Counted from the stretch's first letter, positions 8,801 to 18,924 are shown. The stretch: DNA of 64,000 nucleotides from Streptomyces sp. 846.5 (GCF_004365705.1 NZ_SOBN01000001.1:4202001-4266000); one strand, 5' to 3'. The notes: generated from the sequence alone by a model not told the origin. A program made the numbers and translations.

Positions 8801-9775
8801 GTGTCTGTCATCATCACGGACAACCTCACCAAGAGGTTCCCCCGGGTCACCGCGCTGGATCGACTGACCGTCGATGTGCAGCCCGGAGTGGTCGGCCTGG
8901 TCGGAGCGAACGGCGCAGGCAAGTCCACACTCATCAAGATCCTGCTGGGGCTCGCCCCGGCCACCGAGGGCACGGCCCGGGTACTCGGGCTGGACGTCGC
9001 CACCGAGGGCGGCGCCATCCGCGAACGGGTCGGCTACATGCCCGAACACGACTGCCTGCCACCGGACGTCTCGGCCACCGAGTTCGTCGTCCACATGGCG
9101 CGGATGTCCGGCCTGCCGGCCTCCGCCGCCCGTGAACGGACCGCGGACACGCTGCGCCACGTCGGCCTCTACGAAGAGCGCTACCGCCCCATCGGCGGCT
9201 ACTCCACCGGCATGAAACAGCGGGTGAAGCTCGCCCAGGCGCTGGTGCACGACCCGCAGCTGGTGCTGCTGGACGAGCCCACCAACGGCCTCGACCCGGT
9301 CGGCCGGGACGACATGCTGGGCCTGATCCGGCGGGTCCACGCCGAGTTCGGCATCTCCGTGCTGGTCACCTCGCACCTGCTCGGAGAGTTGGAGCGGACC
9401 TGCGACCATGTCGTCGTCATCGACGGGGGCAAGCTGCTGCGCTCCTCCTCGACCGCCGACTTCACCCAGGTGACCCAGCTGCTCGCGGTCGAGGTGACGG
9501 ACCGGCAGTCCGATCCCACGTTCGACGCGGACAAGGCCCTGCTGGAGCGCCTCAGCGCCGACGGGCTGACCGCCAGGGCCGACGGCGGCCGGGTGCTGCT
9601 GGTCGAGATCAAGGGCGACGAGACCTACGACCTGATCCGGGACGCCGTGGCCGACCTGGGGGTGGGCCTGGTGCGGATGGAACAGCGCCGACACCACATC
9701 TCCGAGGTCTTCAGCTACGACGAGGCGGAGCCGGCCGTCCCGTCCGACCGCGAGGAGGACTCCGCCCATGTCTGA
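8801..9775 (+). CDS. ABC transporter ATP-binding protein
   Basis: 324 residues from GTG 8801. An earlier in-frame ATG at 8738 would add 21 residues that do not look like ABC sequence. Walker A is GANGAGKST (35-43), the signature region is YSTGMKQRVKLAQAL, Walker B is LVLLDEPTNGLDP, and the switch His is in LVTSHLLGELE. The C-terminal ~90 residues are the accessory domain common in multidrug/ABC-2 exporter ATPases. It overlaps the permease gene by eight bases and is the first of a four-gene operon (ATPase, permease, ATPase, permease). Confidence 0.92.
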   Translation: MSVIITDNLTKRFPRVTALDRLTVDVQPGVVGLVGANGAGKSTLIKILLGLAPATEGTARVLGLDVATEGGAIRERVGYMPEHDCLPPDVSATEFVVHMARMSGLPASAARERTADTLRHVGLYEERYRPIGGYSTGMKQRVKLAQALVHDPQLVLLDEPTNGLDPVGRDDMLGLIRRVHAEFGISVLVTSHLLGELERTCDHVVVIDGGKLLRSSSTADFTQVTQLLAVEVTDRQSDPTFDADKALLERLSADGLTARADGGRVLLVEIKGDETYDLIRDAVADLGVGLVRMEQRRHHISEVFSYDEAEPAVPSDREEDSAHV

Positions 9776-10706
9776 GCAGACCCCCACGCAGCTGCCGGTG
9801 CAGTCGTCCCCGACGCAGGCGGTCCCGCAGCCGGACCGCGCGGACGTCATCCACGACATCGGCTACCGCCACTACGACGGACCCCGCCTCGGCCGCTCCT
9901 ACGCGACCCGCTCGCTCTACACCCTGAGCCTGCGCGGCAGCTTCGGCCTCGGACGGTCCGCCAAGTCCAAGATCCTGCCGATGGCGCTGCTCGCGGTGAT
10001 GTGCCTGCCCGCGCTGATCATCGTCGCGGTCACCGTCTACACCAAGCTCTCCAAGTACCCCAACGCGGCCAGCTACCCGCACTACCTGGGGCTGATGCAG
10101 TTCGTCATCGCGGTGTTCGTCGCGGCCCAGGCGCCGGTGGCGCTCTCCCGCGACCTGCGCTTCATGACCCTGCCGCTGTACTTCTCCCGTCCGCTGACCT
10201 CGCGGGACTACGTGCAGGCGAAGTTCGGCGCGATGGTCTCGGCGATCTTCGTGCTGACCGGGCTGCCGATGCTGATCCTCTGGATCGGCTCGATGCTGGC
10301 CTCGATGGACTTCGGCTACAACCTGGCGCACTTCGCCTACGGGCTGGTCGCCGCGGCCTTCTACTCGCTGGCCTATGCCGGGATCGCGATGGTGATCTCC
10401 TCGGTGACGCCCCGTCGGGGCTTCGGCGTGGCCGCCATCATCGCGGTGCTGCTGATCAGCGAGGCCGTGGCCGGGATCATCTACGGGGTCCTGCACTTCC
10501 ACGGACATGTCTCCGGAGCCGGCTGGGCGTTGATGATCAGCCCCGACACCCTGGTCTCCTCGACCGTCGACTGGTTGTTCGGGCTCGGCAACGACAACAG
10601 CTTCAAGGTCCCCTCGAACTTCGGCGGCTTCGTCTTCCTCGCCGAGATCCTGGTGCTCGCCGCCGCCTCCTTCGGACTGCTGGTCCGTCGCTACCGGAAG
10701 ATCTGA
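9768..10706 (+). CDS. ABC-2 type transporter permease
   Basis: 312 residues with a cytoplasmic N-terminus of about 70 residues (YRHYDGPRLGR) and six predicted membrane helices, including ILPMALLAVMCLPALIIVAV, AIFVLTGLPMLILWIG and ILVLAAASFGLLVRR. It lacks a periplasmic binding-protein partner, which points to export or envelope remodelling rather than uptake. It sits between the two ATPase genes and probably pairs with the upstream one, whose gene it overlaps. Substrate unknown. Confidence 0.88.
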   Translation: MSEQTPTQLPVQSSPTQAVPQPDRADVIHDIGYRHYDGPRLGRSYATRSLYTLSLRGSFGLGRSAKSKILPMALLAVMCLPALIIVAVTVYTKLSKYPNAASYPHYLGLMQFVIAVFVAAQAPVALSRDLRFMTLPLYFSRPLTSRDYVQAKFGAMVSAIFVLTGLPMLILWIGSMLASMDFGYNLAHFAYGLVAAAFYSLAYAGIAMVISSVTPRRGFGVAAIIAVLLISEAVAGIIYGVLHFHGHVSGAGWALMISPDTLVSSTVDWLFGLGNDNSFKVPSNFGGFVFLAEILVLAAASFGLLVRRYRKI

Positions 10707-10715
10707 GAGGCCGCC

Positions 10716-11639
10716 ATGACCACCATCAGCATCGACCAGGTCTCCCGCTGGTTCGGCAATGTCGTCGCCGTCAACGACGTCAGCATGACCATCGGCCCCG
10801 GTGTCACCGGCCTGCTCGGCCCCAACGGCGCCGGCAAGTCCACCCTGATCCACATGATGAGCGGCTTCCTGCCGCCCTCCTCCGGGTCGGTCACCCTCGA
10901 CGGCGTCCAGGTGTGGAAGAACCAGGAGGCCTACCGGCAGATCGGGCTCGTCCCGGAGCGGGAGGCCATGTACGACTTCCTGACCGGCCGTGAGTTCGTG
11001 CTCGCCAACGCCGAGCTGCACGGCCTGCCCGACCCGGGAGCGGCGGCCCAACGCGCCCTCGCCACCGTGGAGATGGAGTACGCGCAGGACCGCAAGGTCA
11101 CCACCTACTCCAAGGGCATGAAGCAGCGCGTCAAGATGGCGTCCGCCCTGGTCCACGACCCCGACGTGCTGCTGCTCGACGAGCCCTTCAACGGCATGGA
11201 CCCGCGCCAGCGGATGCACCTGATGGAGCTGCTGCGCCGGTTCGGGGCCGACGGCCGTACGGTGCTCTTCTCCTCGCACATCCTGGAGGAGGTCGAGCAG
11301 CTGGCCCGTCACATCGAGGTCGTCGTCGCCGGACGGCACGCGGCCTCGGGCGACTTCCGCAAGATCCGCCGCCTGATGACGGACCGTCCGCACCGCTACC
11401 TGGTGCGCTCCAGCGACGACCGCAAGCTCGCGGCGGCGCTGATCGCGGACTCCTCGACGGCCGGGATCGAGCTGGACTGGGCCGAGAAGGCGCTGCGCAT
11501 CCAGGCCATCGACTTCTACCGCTTCACGGAGCTGGTGCCCCGGGTCGCCAAGGAGGCAGGCATCCGCCTGCACACCGTCTCCCCAGCCGACGAGTCCCTG
11601 GAGAGCGTCTTCTCCTACCTCGTCACCTCCGCCCGATGA
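10716..11639 (+). CDS. ABC transporter ATP-binding protein
   Basis: 307 residues. Walker A GPNGAGKST (35-43), signature YSKGMKQRVKMASAL, Walker B VLLLDEPFNGMDP, switch His in LFSSHILEEVE. It is clearly paralogous to the ATPase two genes upstream, so the operon probably arose by duplication of an ATPase-permease pair. It lies 9 bp after the first permease and 25 bp before the second. It may form a heterodimer with the other ATPase or serve the downstream permease. Confidence 0.92.
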   Translation: MTTISIDQVSRWFGNVVAVNDVSMTIGPGVTGLLGPNGAGKSTLIHMMSGFLPPSSGSVTLDGVQVWKNQEAYRQIGLVPEREAMYDFLTGREFVLANAELHGLPDPGAAAQRALATVEMEYAQDRKVTTYSKGMKQRVKMASALVHDPDVLLLDEPFNGMDPRQRMHLMELLRRFGADGRTVLFSSHILEEVEQLARHIEVVVAGRHAASGDFRKIRRLMTDRPHRYLVRSSDDRKLAAALIADSSTAGIELDWAEKALRIQAIDFYRFTELVPRVAKEAGIRLHTVSPADESLESVFSYLVTSAR

Positions 11640-11664
11640 AGCCCGACAAGAAGGTGACCCGCTC

Positions 11665-12381
11665 GTGAACATCACCGTCGCCCGGCTGACCGTACGCGGC
11701 CTGCTCGGCCGCCGCCGCGGCCTGCTGCTGCTCGCGGTGCCCGCGCTGCTGCTGATCCTGTCGGTGGTGATCCGGGCCGCCGCCGGCCAGGACGAGTCCA
11801 CCACCGTCAGCATCCTGGGCACCCTCGCCCTGGGCACCCTGGTGCCACTGCTCGGCCTGATCGCCGGGACCGGGGCGATCGGCCCCGAGATCGACGACGG
11901 CTCGATCATCTACCTGCTGGCCAAGCCGCTGCCCCGGTGGAAGATCATCACCACCAAGCTCGCCGTGGCCATCGGCTGCACCGTGGTCTTCGCCGCGGTC
12001 CCGACGTACCTCGCCGGGGTCATCCTCTTCGGCAACTTCGAGAACCTGGCACTGGCCTACGGCGTCGGCGCGCTGATCGCGGGGGTCGCCTACAGCTCGA
12101 TCTTCCTGCTCTTCGGCGTGATCACGCGGCACGCGGTGGTGGTCGGCCTGATGTACTCGCTCCTCTGGGAGAGCATCGTCGGCAACTTCGTCACCGGGGC
12201 GAAGACCCTGAGCGTCCAGCAGTGGGCCCTCTCGGTGGCCAAACGGATCGCCGACCCCGGCGTGGTCAGCTCCTCGGTGCACCTGCCTACGGCGGTACCG
12301 CTGTTGATCGTGGTGACGCTCGGCGCAACGGCGTTTGCCGCGGTGCGGCTGAGCCGGTTGACGCTGGCGTCGGAGGAATAG
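11665..12381 (+). CDS. ABC-2 type transporter permease
   Basis: 238 residues, GTG start after AAGAAGG. Six hydrophobic helices, for example GLLLLAVPALLLILSVVI, LALGTLVPLLGLIAGTGAIG and VHLPTAVPLLIVVTLGATAFA. It contains the IGPEIDDGSIIYLLAKPLPRW loop typical of ABC-2 permeases. Last gene of the exporter operon; a large inverted repeat follows 16 bp after its stop. Confidence 0.88.
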   Translation: MNITVARLTVRGLLGRRRGLLLLAVPALLLILSVVIRAAAGQDESTTVSILGTLALGTLVPLLGLIAGTGAIGPEIDDGSIIYLLAKPLPRWKIITTKLAVAIGCTVVFAAVPTYLAGVILFGNFENLALAYGVGALIAGVAYSSIFLLFGVITRHAVVVGLMYSLLWESIVGNFVTGAKTLSVQQWALSVAKRIADPGVVSSSVHLPTAVPLLIVVTLGATAFAAVRLSRLTLASEE

Positions 12382-12396
12382 GCTCTACCGCCGTTT

Positions 12397-12472
12397 CGCG
12401 CAGTTCCCCGCGCCCCTGGACGTTCGCAACGGACCCTTCGTTGCAATTGCTAGGGGCGCGGGGAACTGCGCG
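12397..12472. repeat. Dispersed inverted repeat (REP-like), copy 1
   Basis: Arms GCGCAGTTCCCCGCGCCCCT and its exact reverse complement flank a 34-base spacer. The same arms occur at 15361-15410 and 37294-37386, always just past gene ends. Here it lies between the convergent ABC permease and MFS genes and could terminate both transcripts. Confidence 0.85.
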
Positions 12473-12481
12473 ACAAGCCCG

Positions 12482-13720
12482 CTACGGCCTGAGCGTATGA
12501 GCCCTACCCGCACCCAACCCTGCGGTAAGAGCAACCCCGCAGCAGGCGAGCAGCAGCACCAACGGCAGAGTCCACCCCCCGGTCAGCTGATGCAGGGCCC
12601 CGAACCCGACAGGCCCCGTCGCCGCGATGAAATACCCCACCATCTGCGACATCCCGGAAAGCTGCGAAGCCACCGCCGCACCCCCCGAGCGCAGCACGAT
12701 CAGCGCCATCGCCAGCCCGAAACCGCCCCCCTGGGCGATCCCCAGCAGCACCGCCCAGACCCACGCGCCGCCCACCGGCGCCAGCACCAGGCCGAGGATC
12801 CCGCCGGCGTTGCAGGAGACCATCAGCGCGACCAGCCCCCGCTGGCTCCTCATCCGCCCGGCCAGCGTCGGCACGACGAACGCCCCGCCGACCTGGATCA
12901 GGTTGCAGAAGGCGAAGACCGCCCCCGCGGTCCCGCGGTCCATGCCCTGGTCGGTGAGGATCGTCGGCATCCACGCGATCAATGTGTACGAGAGCAGCGA
13001 CATCACGCCCATGTAGACGGCGAGCTGCCACGCCAGCGGATGCCGCCACAGCCCGGCGACCCGCTCCCCGACCGGCTGAGCAACCACGTTCCCCGCCGGA
13101 CGGCGAACCTGCGGAAGCCAGACCACTGCGGCGAACAGCGCCAGTACCGACCAGGACGCCAGCGACCCCTGCCAGCCGCCGAAGGCATGCTCCATGGGGA
13201 CGGACAGCGCCGCGGCCAGCGTCGCACCGACGATCATCGAGGTGGTGTAGACGCCGGTCATGGTCGCCGCACGGTCCGGGAAGTCCCGCTTCACCAGCCC
13301 GGGCATCGTGACATTCAGCAGGGCGATGGCCGCGCCGATGACGACGCTGCCCGCGAACAGCGCCCACGCACCGGAGGCCACCCGCACCCCGACCCCCGCC
13401 GCCAGCAGCGCCAGCGCCCCGAGCACCACCCGCTCCGGGCCGACGCGCCGCACCAGCCTGGGGACGAACGGCGCGGTGACACCCATCAGCAGCACCGGCA
13501 GGGTGGTGAGCAGCCCGCCCGCCGTCGACGACAGCCCGTAGCCGTTGCTGACGTCGGTGAGCAGCGGCGACACCGCGGACAGCGCGGCGCGCATGTTCAG
13601 CGACACCAGCAGGATGCCGACCAGCGCCGTCGCCGGGTGGACGGCGATCCTGGCCGCCAGGGAGGGCGCGGGGACTGATGGGGAGTAAGTCGTCGGGGCG
13701 TCGAGGGTGGTGCGCGACAT
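12482..13720 (-). CDS. MFS transporter, CynX/NimT-like
   Basis: 412 residues with about 12 hydrophobic helices (VGILLVSLNMRAALSAVSPLL as helix 1, then TTLPVLLMGVTAPFVPRLVRRVG carrying the MFS loop 2-3 basic motif). The opening resembles the CynX/NimT group (cyanate, 2-nitroimidazole and related small anions or drugs), but the substrate cannot be read from sequence. It starts 32 bp downstream of the GntR regulator gene on the same strand, so the two probably form an operon in which the regulator controls the transporter. Confidence 0.85.
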   Translation of the reverse strand: MSRTTLDAPTTYSPSVPAPSLAARIAVHPATALVGILLVSLNMRAALSAVSPLLTDVSNGYGLSSTAGGLLTTLPVLLMGVTAPFVPRLVRRVGPERVVLGALALLAAGVGVRVASGAWALFAGSVVIGAAIALLNVTMPGLVKRDFPDRAATMTGVYTTSMIVGATLAAALSVPMEHAFGGWQGSLASWSVLALFAAVVWLPQVRRPAGNVVAQPVGERVAGLWRHPLAWQLAVYMGVMSLLSYTLIAWMPTILTDQGMDRGTAGAVFAFCNLIQVGGAFVVPTLAGRMRSQRGLVALMVSCNAGGILGLVLAPVGGAWVWAVLLGIAQGGGFGLAMALIVLRSGGAAVASQLSGMSQMVGYFIAATGPVGFGALHQLTGGWTLPLVLLLACCGVALTAGLGAGRAHTLRP

Positions 13721-13752
13721 GGCGTTCTTTCCGGAGTTGCAGGTGGGGTGGA

Positions 13753-14463
13753 TCAGTTGTCGCCGAGCAGGCGGCCCACGGCCGCCATCGGCTCGGCGAG
13801 GAGCAGCCGGCAGGCCGCCTCGGCGGCGTCCGGGTCGCCGGACTCGACGGCGTCGATCAGCGCGCGGTGCGAGGCGAGGTCGACCTCGGGCATGTCCTGG
13901 TCCCCGGAGGAGGAGCGCATGGACTCCCGCACCGAGGCGCTGAAGTAGCGGTAGACCTCGGTCAGCGCCGGGTTGTGCGCGGACTCGACCAAGGCGGTGT
14001 GGAACTCCAGGTCGTGCTCGACGGTGGCCTCGCGCCCGGACCGCTCCGGTTCGTTGCGCAGGATGGTCTCCTCGGCGTCCAGCGCGGCCCGCATCCGGGC
14101 CAGGTCCTCCGGGGTGTGCCGGAGCGCGGCGAAACGCGCGGCCTCGGTCTCCAGTGCGGCGCGGACCTCCAGCACGTCCCGCACCCCGGAGCGCTGCACT
14201 CCGTGCAGTACGGCGGCCGGGTCGCTGGTGCTGCGGACGAAGGTGCCCTCGCCCTGCCGCGACTGCAGCATCCCGGAGTGCACCAGCACCCGCACCGCCT
14301 CGCGCACGGTGTTGCGGCCGATCTGGAGCAGCGCGGCGAGCTCGTGCTCGGTGGGGATGCGGTCGCCGACCTGCCAGGCGCCGCTGCCGATCTGGGCCCG
14401 GAGCTGTTCGATGGCGGAGTCGACCAGGGAGGTGCGGCCCGCGGCATGCAGGTTGCTGCTCAT
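13753..14463 (-). CDS. FadR-subfamily GntR transcriptional regulator
   Basis: 236 residues from ATG 14463 (MSSNLHAAGRTSLV); an ATG at 14508 would add 15 poorly supported residues. An N-terminal winged helix (AIEQLRAQIGSGAWQVGDRIPTEHELAALLQIGRNTVREAVRVL) is followed by an all-helical FCD ligand domain with the metal/ligand pattern ARFAALRHT, HDLEFHTALVESAHN and ASHRALIDAVESGD. FCD regulators usually bind small carboxylates through a metal held by Asp and His. It is likely a repressor of the adjacent MFS transporter, and possibly of itself. Confidence 0.9.
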   Translation of the reverse strand: MSSNLHAAGRTSLVDSAIEQLRAQIGSGAWQVGDRIPTEHELAALLQIGRNTVREAVRVLVHSGMLQSRQGEGTFVRSTSDPAAVLHGVQRSGVRDVLEVRAALETEAARFAALRHTPEDLARMRAALDAEETILRNEPERSGREATVEHDLEFHTALVESAHNPALTEVYRYFSASVRESMRSSSGDQDMPEVDLASHRALIDAVESGDPDAAEAACRLLLAEPMAAVGRLLGDN

Positions 14464-14557
14464 CGTTCGCCCGTCCTCCGGTCGTCCTACATCCTCTTGC
14501 CCAGTCATCCTACAATTGAATTCTGACGCCGGCGACCCCTTTGCGCCATCGGTCGAG

Positions 14558-15295
14558 TCAGCCCCGGCCGAGCAGCGGCATCGCGCTGGCCATCACCGTG
14601 ACGAACGGGATGTTGGCGGCCAGTGGCAGCGAGGCCATGTGCAGCAGGGTGCGGGCGACGTCCGCCACGTCCATCGTCGGCTCGGCGGCGATGCGGCCGT
14701 CGGCCTGGAGGGTGCCGGTGGTCATCCGCTCGGTCATGTCGGTGGCGGCGTTGCCGATGTCGATCTGGCCGCAGGCGATGTTGTGGCGGCGTCCGTCCAG
14801 TGCGAGGGACTTGGTCAGGCCGGTGATCGCGTGCTTGGTCGCGGTGTAGGCGACGCTGTTGGGACGGGGCGCCTGCGCGGAGACGGAGCCGTTGTTGATG
14901 ATGCGTCCGCCCTGCGGGTCCTGAGCCATCATCAGCCGGTAGGCGCCCTGGGCGCACAGGAACGAGCCGGTGAGGTTGGTGTCCACCACCCGGTGCCACT
15001 GCTCGTGGCTCAGCTCCTCCGGCGGGGCGGACAGGGCGGCGACTCCGGCGTTGTTGAACAGCAGGTCGAGCCGCCCGAAGCGCTCCTTCACCGCGGCGAA
15101 GAGTCCGTCGACGGACCCGGGATCCGTCACGTCGGTGGGCACCACCAGCACGTTGTCGCCTGCGGCGGTCTCCCGCAACGGCGCCTCACGCCTCCCGGCG
15201 AGGGCCACCGCCCACCCCGCGTCGAGCAGGGCGCGGGCCGTCGCCCGTCCGATGCCTGAGCCTGCTCCGGTCACGACCGCGATACCCGTGTGCAT
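14558..15295 (-). CDS. Short-chain dehydrogenase/reductase
   Basis: 245 residues of classical SDR type: [10 protein letters not shown] cofactor motif near the N-terminus, NNAGVAAL, a catalytic Ser in INNGSVSAQ, then YTATKHA carrying the YxxxK pair. The residue after the second strand (LAGRR) suggests NADP(H). It is a single gene ending about 95 bp from the start of the GntR gene. The substrate is an unknown alcohol or ketone. Confidence 0.9.
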   Translation of the reverse strand: MHTGIAVVTGAGSGIGRATARALLDAGWAVALAGRREAPLRETAAGDNVLVVPTDVTDPGSVDGLFAAVKERFGRLDLLFNNAGVAALSAPPEELSHEQWHRVVDTNLTGSFLCAQGAYRLMMAQDPQGGRIINNGSVSAQAPRPNSVAYTATKHAITGLTKSLALDGRRHNIACGQIDIGNAATDMTERMTTGTLQADGRIAAEPTMDVADVARTLLHMASLPLAANIPFVTVMASAMPLLGRG

Positions 15296-15360
15296 AGGGG
15301 CACCCTAACCGCGGTGGGTGGTTACCGACTGCGCGAGGCTCTACCGCCGTAGATGGTTGT

Positions 15361-15410
15361 CGCGCAGTTCCCCGCGCCCCTGGGGGGTTAGGGGCGCGGG
15401 GAACTGCGCG
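15361..15410. repeat. Dispersed inverted repeat (REP-like), copy 2
   Basis: Same 20-base arms as copy 1, here with an 8-base spacer, sitting 13 bp after the end of the HAD phosphatase gene. The flanking words GCTCTACCGCCG and GACAAGCCC are also shared with copy 1, so the repeat unit extends beyond the arms. Probable terminator or nucleoid-associated repeat. Confidence 0.85.
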
Positions 15411-15423
15411 ACAAGCCCCCCAC

Positions 15424-16248
15424 CTACGGAAACAGGAGCTCCAGCACCACAGCGACCCCGTCCGCGTCATTGCTGGACGTGACCTCGTCCGCCGCCGCGA
15501 CCAACGCGGGATGCGCATTCGCCATCGCAACGCCATGCGCCGCCCAGGCGAACATCGGCAGATCGTTCGGCATATCGCCGAAGGCCAGCGCGCGGTCGCG
15601 CTTGACGCCCAGTCGGGCCGCCGCCAGGGCCAGGCCGGTCGCCTTGGACAGGCCCAGCGGCAGGACCTCGACGAACCCGGGGCCGGCCATCACCACGTCC
15701 ACCAGCTGCCCGCCGACCTCCCGGACGACCTGCGTGAGCTCGTCGTCGGTCAGGGTCGGGTGCTGCAGGAAGAGCCTGGTGATCGGCTCGGCCCAGAACT
15801 CCGCGAGGTCGGTGATCGCCCGGACGTCGTCCTCGCCGGTGCCGGGCATGCGGTAGCCCGGGCCGGCCAGGACCTCGCCGTCCAGCCCCTCGCGGCCCAC
15901 CGCGAGGGACACCGGGCCGGTCTCCGCCTCGATCTTGGCGAGAGCCACCTGCGCGAGCTTGCGGTCCAGGGTGATCGAGGTGAGCAGCTTGTGCGCGGCC
16001 GCGTCGTATACCTGGCCGCCCTGGCCGCAGACGGCCAGGCCGGTGTAGCCGATGGCGTCCAGCGTCGGGCGGGTCCACGCCGCGGAGCGGCCGGTGACCA
16101 CGATGTGCTGGGCCCCGGCGGCGGAAGCCGCCGCCAGTGCCCGCCGGGTGCGCTCCGACACGGTGTGGTCGGAGCGCAGCAGCGTCCCGTCCAGATCCGT
16201 TGCGATCAGGTCGTACGGACGGGAGGGCCTCCCGCTGGTGCCGCTCAC
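15424..16248 (-). CDS. HAD-superfamily hydrolase, Cof type
   Basis: 274 residues from a GTG that overlaps the serS stop by four bases (GTGA). HAD motif I is DLDGTLL (catalytic Asp18 and Asp20), motif II is VVTGRS, and motif IV is [15 protein letters not shown] long C2 cap lies between motifs II and III, as in Cof/sugar-phosphate or flavin-intermediate phosphatases. Translation is coupled to serS. The substrate is probably a small phosphorylated metabolite, not identifiable here. Confidence 0.88.
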   Translation of the reverse strand: MSGTSGRPSRPYDLIATDLDGTLLRSDHTVSERTRRALAAASAAGAQHIVVTGRSAAWTRPTLDAIGYTGLAVCGQGGQVYDAAAHKLLTSITLDRKLAQVALAKIEAETGPVSLAVGREGLDGEVLAGPGYRMPGTGEDDVRAITDLAEFWAEPITRLFLQHPTLTDDELTQVVREVGGQLVDVVMAGPGFVEVLPLGLSKATGLALAAARLGVKRDRALAFGDMPNDLPMFAWAAHGVAMANAHPALVAAADEVTSSNDADGVAVVLELLFP

Positions 16249-17522
16249 TTGCCGACCGGCTCCAGCACGGAGCGTCCGCCGAGGTAGGGCCGGAGGGCCT
16301 CCGGGACCACCACCGAGCCGTCCGCCTGCTGGTGCGTCTCCAGGATCGCGACGATGGTGCGCGGCACCGCGCACAGCGTCCCGTTCAGCGTGGCCAGCGG
16401 ACGGTTGCCCCCCTCTCCCCGCATCCGGATGTCCAGCCGGCGCGACTGGTACTCGGTGCAGTTGGAGGTGGAGGTGAGCTCGCGGTACTTGCCCTGGGTG
16501 GGGATCCAGGCCTCGATGTCGAACTTGCGGGTCGCCGAGGAGCCCAGGTCGCCCGAGGCCACGTCGATGACCCGGTAGGCCAGGCCGAGCTTGTCGAGGA
16601 ACTGCTTCTCCCACTCCAGCAGGCGCTGGTGCTCGGCCTCGGCCTCCTCGGGGGAGGTGAAGACGAACATCTCGACCTTGTCGAACTGGTGCACCCGGAT
16701 GATGCCCCGGGTGTCCTTGCCGTAGGTCCCGGCCTCGCGGCGGAAGCAGGGCGAGAAGCCGGCGTAGCGCAGCGGCAGCCGGTCCGCGTCGATGATCTCG
16801 TCCATGTGGTAGCCGGCCAGCGGCACCTCGGAGGTGCCGACCAGGTAGAAGTCGTCCTCCTCCAGCCGGAAGACGTTCTCCGCGGCCTGGCCGAGGAAGC
16901 CGGTGCCCTCCATGGCCCGCGGCTTGACCAGGGCGGGGGTCAGCATCGGGATGAAGCCTGCCTCGACCGCCTGGGCGATGGCCATGTTGACCAGGGCGAG
17001 CTCCAGCAGCGCGCCGACCCCGGTCAGGTAGTAGAAGCGCGAGCCGGAGACCTTGGCGGCGCGCTCGATGTCGATGGCGCCGAGGATCCGGCCCAGTTCG
17101 ACGTGGTCGCGGGGCTCGAAGCCCTCCGCGGCGAAGTCGCGGGGGAGGCCGACCTCCTCCAGCGTGACGAAGTCCTCCTCGCCGCCGATCGGGGCGTCGG
17201 GGTGCAGCAGGTTGGCGAACAGCCCCTGCAGCCGCTTGGCCTCCTCGTCGGCCTCGGACTGCTCGGCGTTGGCCGCCTTCGCCTCGGCGGCGAGGGCGGA
17301 GGCCTGCTTGAGCAGCTCGGCCTTCTCCTCGCCCTGGGCGCCGCGGATCTGGTTGCCGATCAGCCTCTGGGCGTTGCGGAGTTCGTCGAAGCGGGAACCG
17401 GAGGACCTGCGCCGCTCATCGGCACTGAGGAGGGCGTCGACAAGGGCGACGTCCTCTCCTCGGGCACGCTGCGAAGCGCGCACACGGTCAGGGTCCTCAC
17501 GGAGCAGGCGAAGGTCAATCAC
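16245..17522 (-). CDS. serS: Seryl-tRNA synthetase
   Basis: 425 residues, the usual length, from GTG 17522 (start [14 protein letters not shown], as in other SerRS). An N-terminal antiparallel coiled coil (residues ~30-110, [17 protein letters not shown]) binds the tRNA long variable arm. The class II core follows: [10 protein letters not shown], motif 2 in [26 protein letters not shown], and motif 3 in [16 protein letters not shown]. It charges tRNA-Ser, including the tRNA-Ser at 49653. Essential cytosolic enzyme; it overlaps the HAD gene. Confidence 0.98.
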   Translation of the reverse strand: MIDLRLLREDPDRVRASQRARGEDVALVDALLSADERRRSSGSRFDELRNAQRLIGNQIRGAQGEEKAELLKQASALAAEAKAANAEQSEADEEAKRLQGLFANLLHPDAPIGGEEDFVTLEEVGLPRDFAAEGFEPRDHVELGRILGAIDIERAAKVSGSRFYYLTGVGALLELALVNMAIAQAVEAGFIPMLTPALVKPRAMEGTGFLGQAAENVFRLEEDDFYLVGTSEVPLAGYHMDEIIDADRLPLRYAGFSPCFRREAGTYGKDTRGIIRVHQFDKVEMFVFTSPEEAEAEHQRLLEWEKQFLDKLGLAYRVIDVASGDLGSSATRKFDIEAWIPTQGKYRELTSTSNCTEYQSRRLDIRMRGEGGNRPLATLNGTLCAVPRTIVAILETHQQADGSVVVPEALRPYLGGRSVLEPVGK

Positions 17523-17731
17523 GGGGACGAGCCTACCGGTCCCGGACTCCCGCTTGCCGCTCCTTATGCTGCGCAGCGTCCGTCCCACCGCGGGCGACAG
17601 CCGACGGCCTGCTCTGCGGTGGTTTGTCACGTATCTGTCCCGGACCGTCACCAGGGCGGTACAGCGCTCCTCAACCGCTCGCCGTCCTGCGAAGGTGGGG
17701 GACAGGCACCGGAACCACCCAGGGGGATCCC

Positions 17732-18547
17732 ATGAGCATGCGTACGAACATCCGAATAGCGCTGGCAGGCGCCATGGTCGCGGCGATGGCCGCCACGCTG
17801 GTGGGATGCGGGTCCGGGGTCCAGTCCGGCAAGTCCGCGGCGGGGGGCTCCGGGGCATCCGGTACCGCCGCGCAGCCCTCCGCCGCGCCGACGGCGAAGA
17901 GCACCTCGGGCGACAACGTCCCGCCGGGCGGGACGGCGGCGGTCAGCCCGTTGATCGAGTACACCACGGGGGCCACGGGCCATGTGGTCGCCCTCACCTT
18001 CGACGACGGCCCCAGCGCGGTGTGGACGCCGAGGATCCTGGCGCTGCTGGCCCAGTACCACGCCCATGCCACCTTCTGTGAGATAGGCCCCAACGCGACG
18101 GCCGCCCCGGCGGTGGTCAAGGCGATCCTGGCGGCGGGCGACAGGCTCTGCGACCACTCGGTGTCGCACAGTGAGACCATGAGCACGTGGAGCGCGCAGC
18201 GGCAGACCTACGAGATCGCCGGCGCCAAGAAGATGATCGAGGACGCGGGCGGCCCGGGGACCCAGGTCGACTGGTTCCGTGCGCCCGGTGGCGACTTCTG
18301 CCCGCTGAACCGGCACCTCTCCGTGGCGAACGGGCTGCGGCCGCTGGGCTGGACCGTGGACAGCGAGGACTGGAGGCGACCGGGTGTGCCCAGGATCCTC
18401 GCCAATATCCACAAGGAACTGGTGCCGGGGGCGATCATCCTGATGCACGACGGCGGCGGGGACCGCTCGCAGACGCTGGCCGCGCTGAGGCAGCTGCTGC
18501 CGGAGCTCGTCAGCCAGGGCTACTCTTTCGAATTCCCCGTTAAATGA
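17732..18547 (+). CDS. Lipoprotein polysaccharide deacetylase (NodB homology)
   Basis: 271 residues from ATG 17732, after AGGGGGA. A lipoprotein signal ends in the lipobox LVGC (Cys about 27), followed by a Gly/Ser/Ala linker. The NodB domain carries ALTFDDGPS (motif 1, catalytic and metal Asp), DHSVSH (motif 2, His ligands), WFRAPGGDF (motif 3), GWTVDSEDW (motif 4) and ILMHDG (motif 5). It is a metal-dependent N-deacetylase of peptidoglycan or chitin-like chains on the outer membrane face. Divergent from serS with a 209-bp gap. Confidence 0.92.
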   Translation: MSMRTNIRIALAGAMVAAMAATLVGCGSGVQSGKSAAGGSGASGTAAQPSAAPTAKSTSGDNVPPGGTAAVSPLIEYTTGATGHVVALTFDDGPSAVWTPRILALLAQYHAHATFCEIGPNATAAPAVVKAILAAGDRLCDHSVSHSETMSTWSAQRQTYEIAGAKKMIEDAGGPGTQVDWFRAPGGDFCPLNRHLSVANGLRPLGWTVDSEDWRRPGVPRILANIHKELVPGAIILMHDGGGDRSQTLAALRQLLPELVSQGYSFEFPVK

Positions 18548-18612
18548 TCACAGATTGACACTCTCTGTCCTAATCTGACTGCAATGAGTGAGTCTGTGAC
18601 TATGCGGCCACC

Positions 18613-18924
18613 TGGGGATAACCCGCCTCGGCCTGTGGATATCTCGGTGACTCCGGAGGATTCATTGATTTGTCCACAGTTGCCACGGCCGGCCTGTGGA
18701 TCGCCGAAGGGGTCGGCGATGCTACTCCGGACCGCTCCGGTGGGCGGCTAAACCTCAGCTTTGATGGCGGTGGTGTGACTTTTGACGAACCTCGGGCGGC
18801 GAAAAAGGAAACAGGCCGCACATATGCCGAAATGTCCGATTCGCAAGACGGGGCCACTGGAGCCGGGCTCAGAGGGATTTGTCGATTCATCCCCAGCCTG
18901 TGGATAACTCACCCTTCATCCACA
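18613..18924. promoter_or_regulatory. Cluster of DnaA boxes in a convergent gap
   Basis: Perfect boxes: TTGTCCACA at 18670-18678 and TGTGGATAA (reverse) at 18899-18907. One-mismatch boxes: 18613-18621, 18634-18642 and 18916-18924; a two-mismatch site at 18695-18703. The 514-bp gap between the deacetylase and pheA is AT-richer than its surroundings and has no credible gene. It is not oriC itself, since dnaA and dnaN are absent. Confidence 0.65.

Noticed and set aside
18600..18890. 96-codon minus frame in the deacetylase-pheA gap
   Set aside because: No ribosome site, poor composition, and it covers the DnaA-box cluster, which explains the conservation better.
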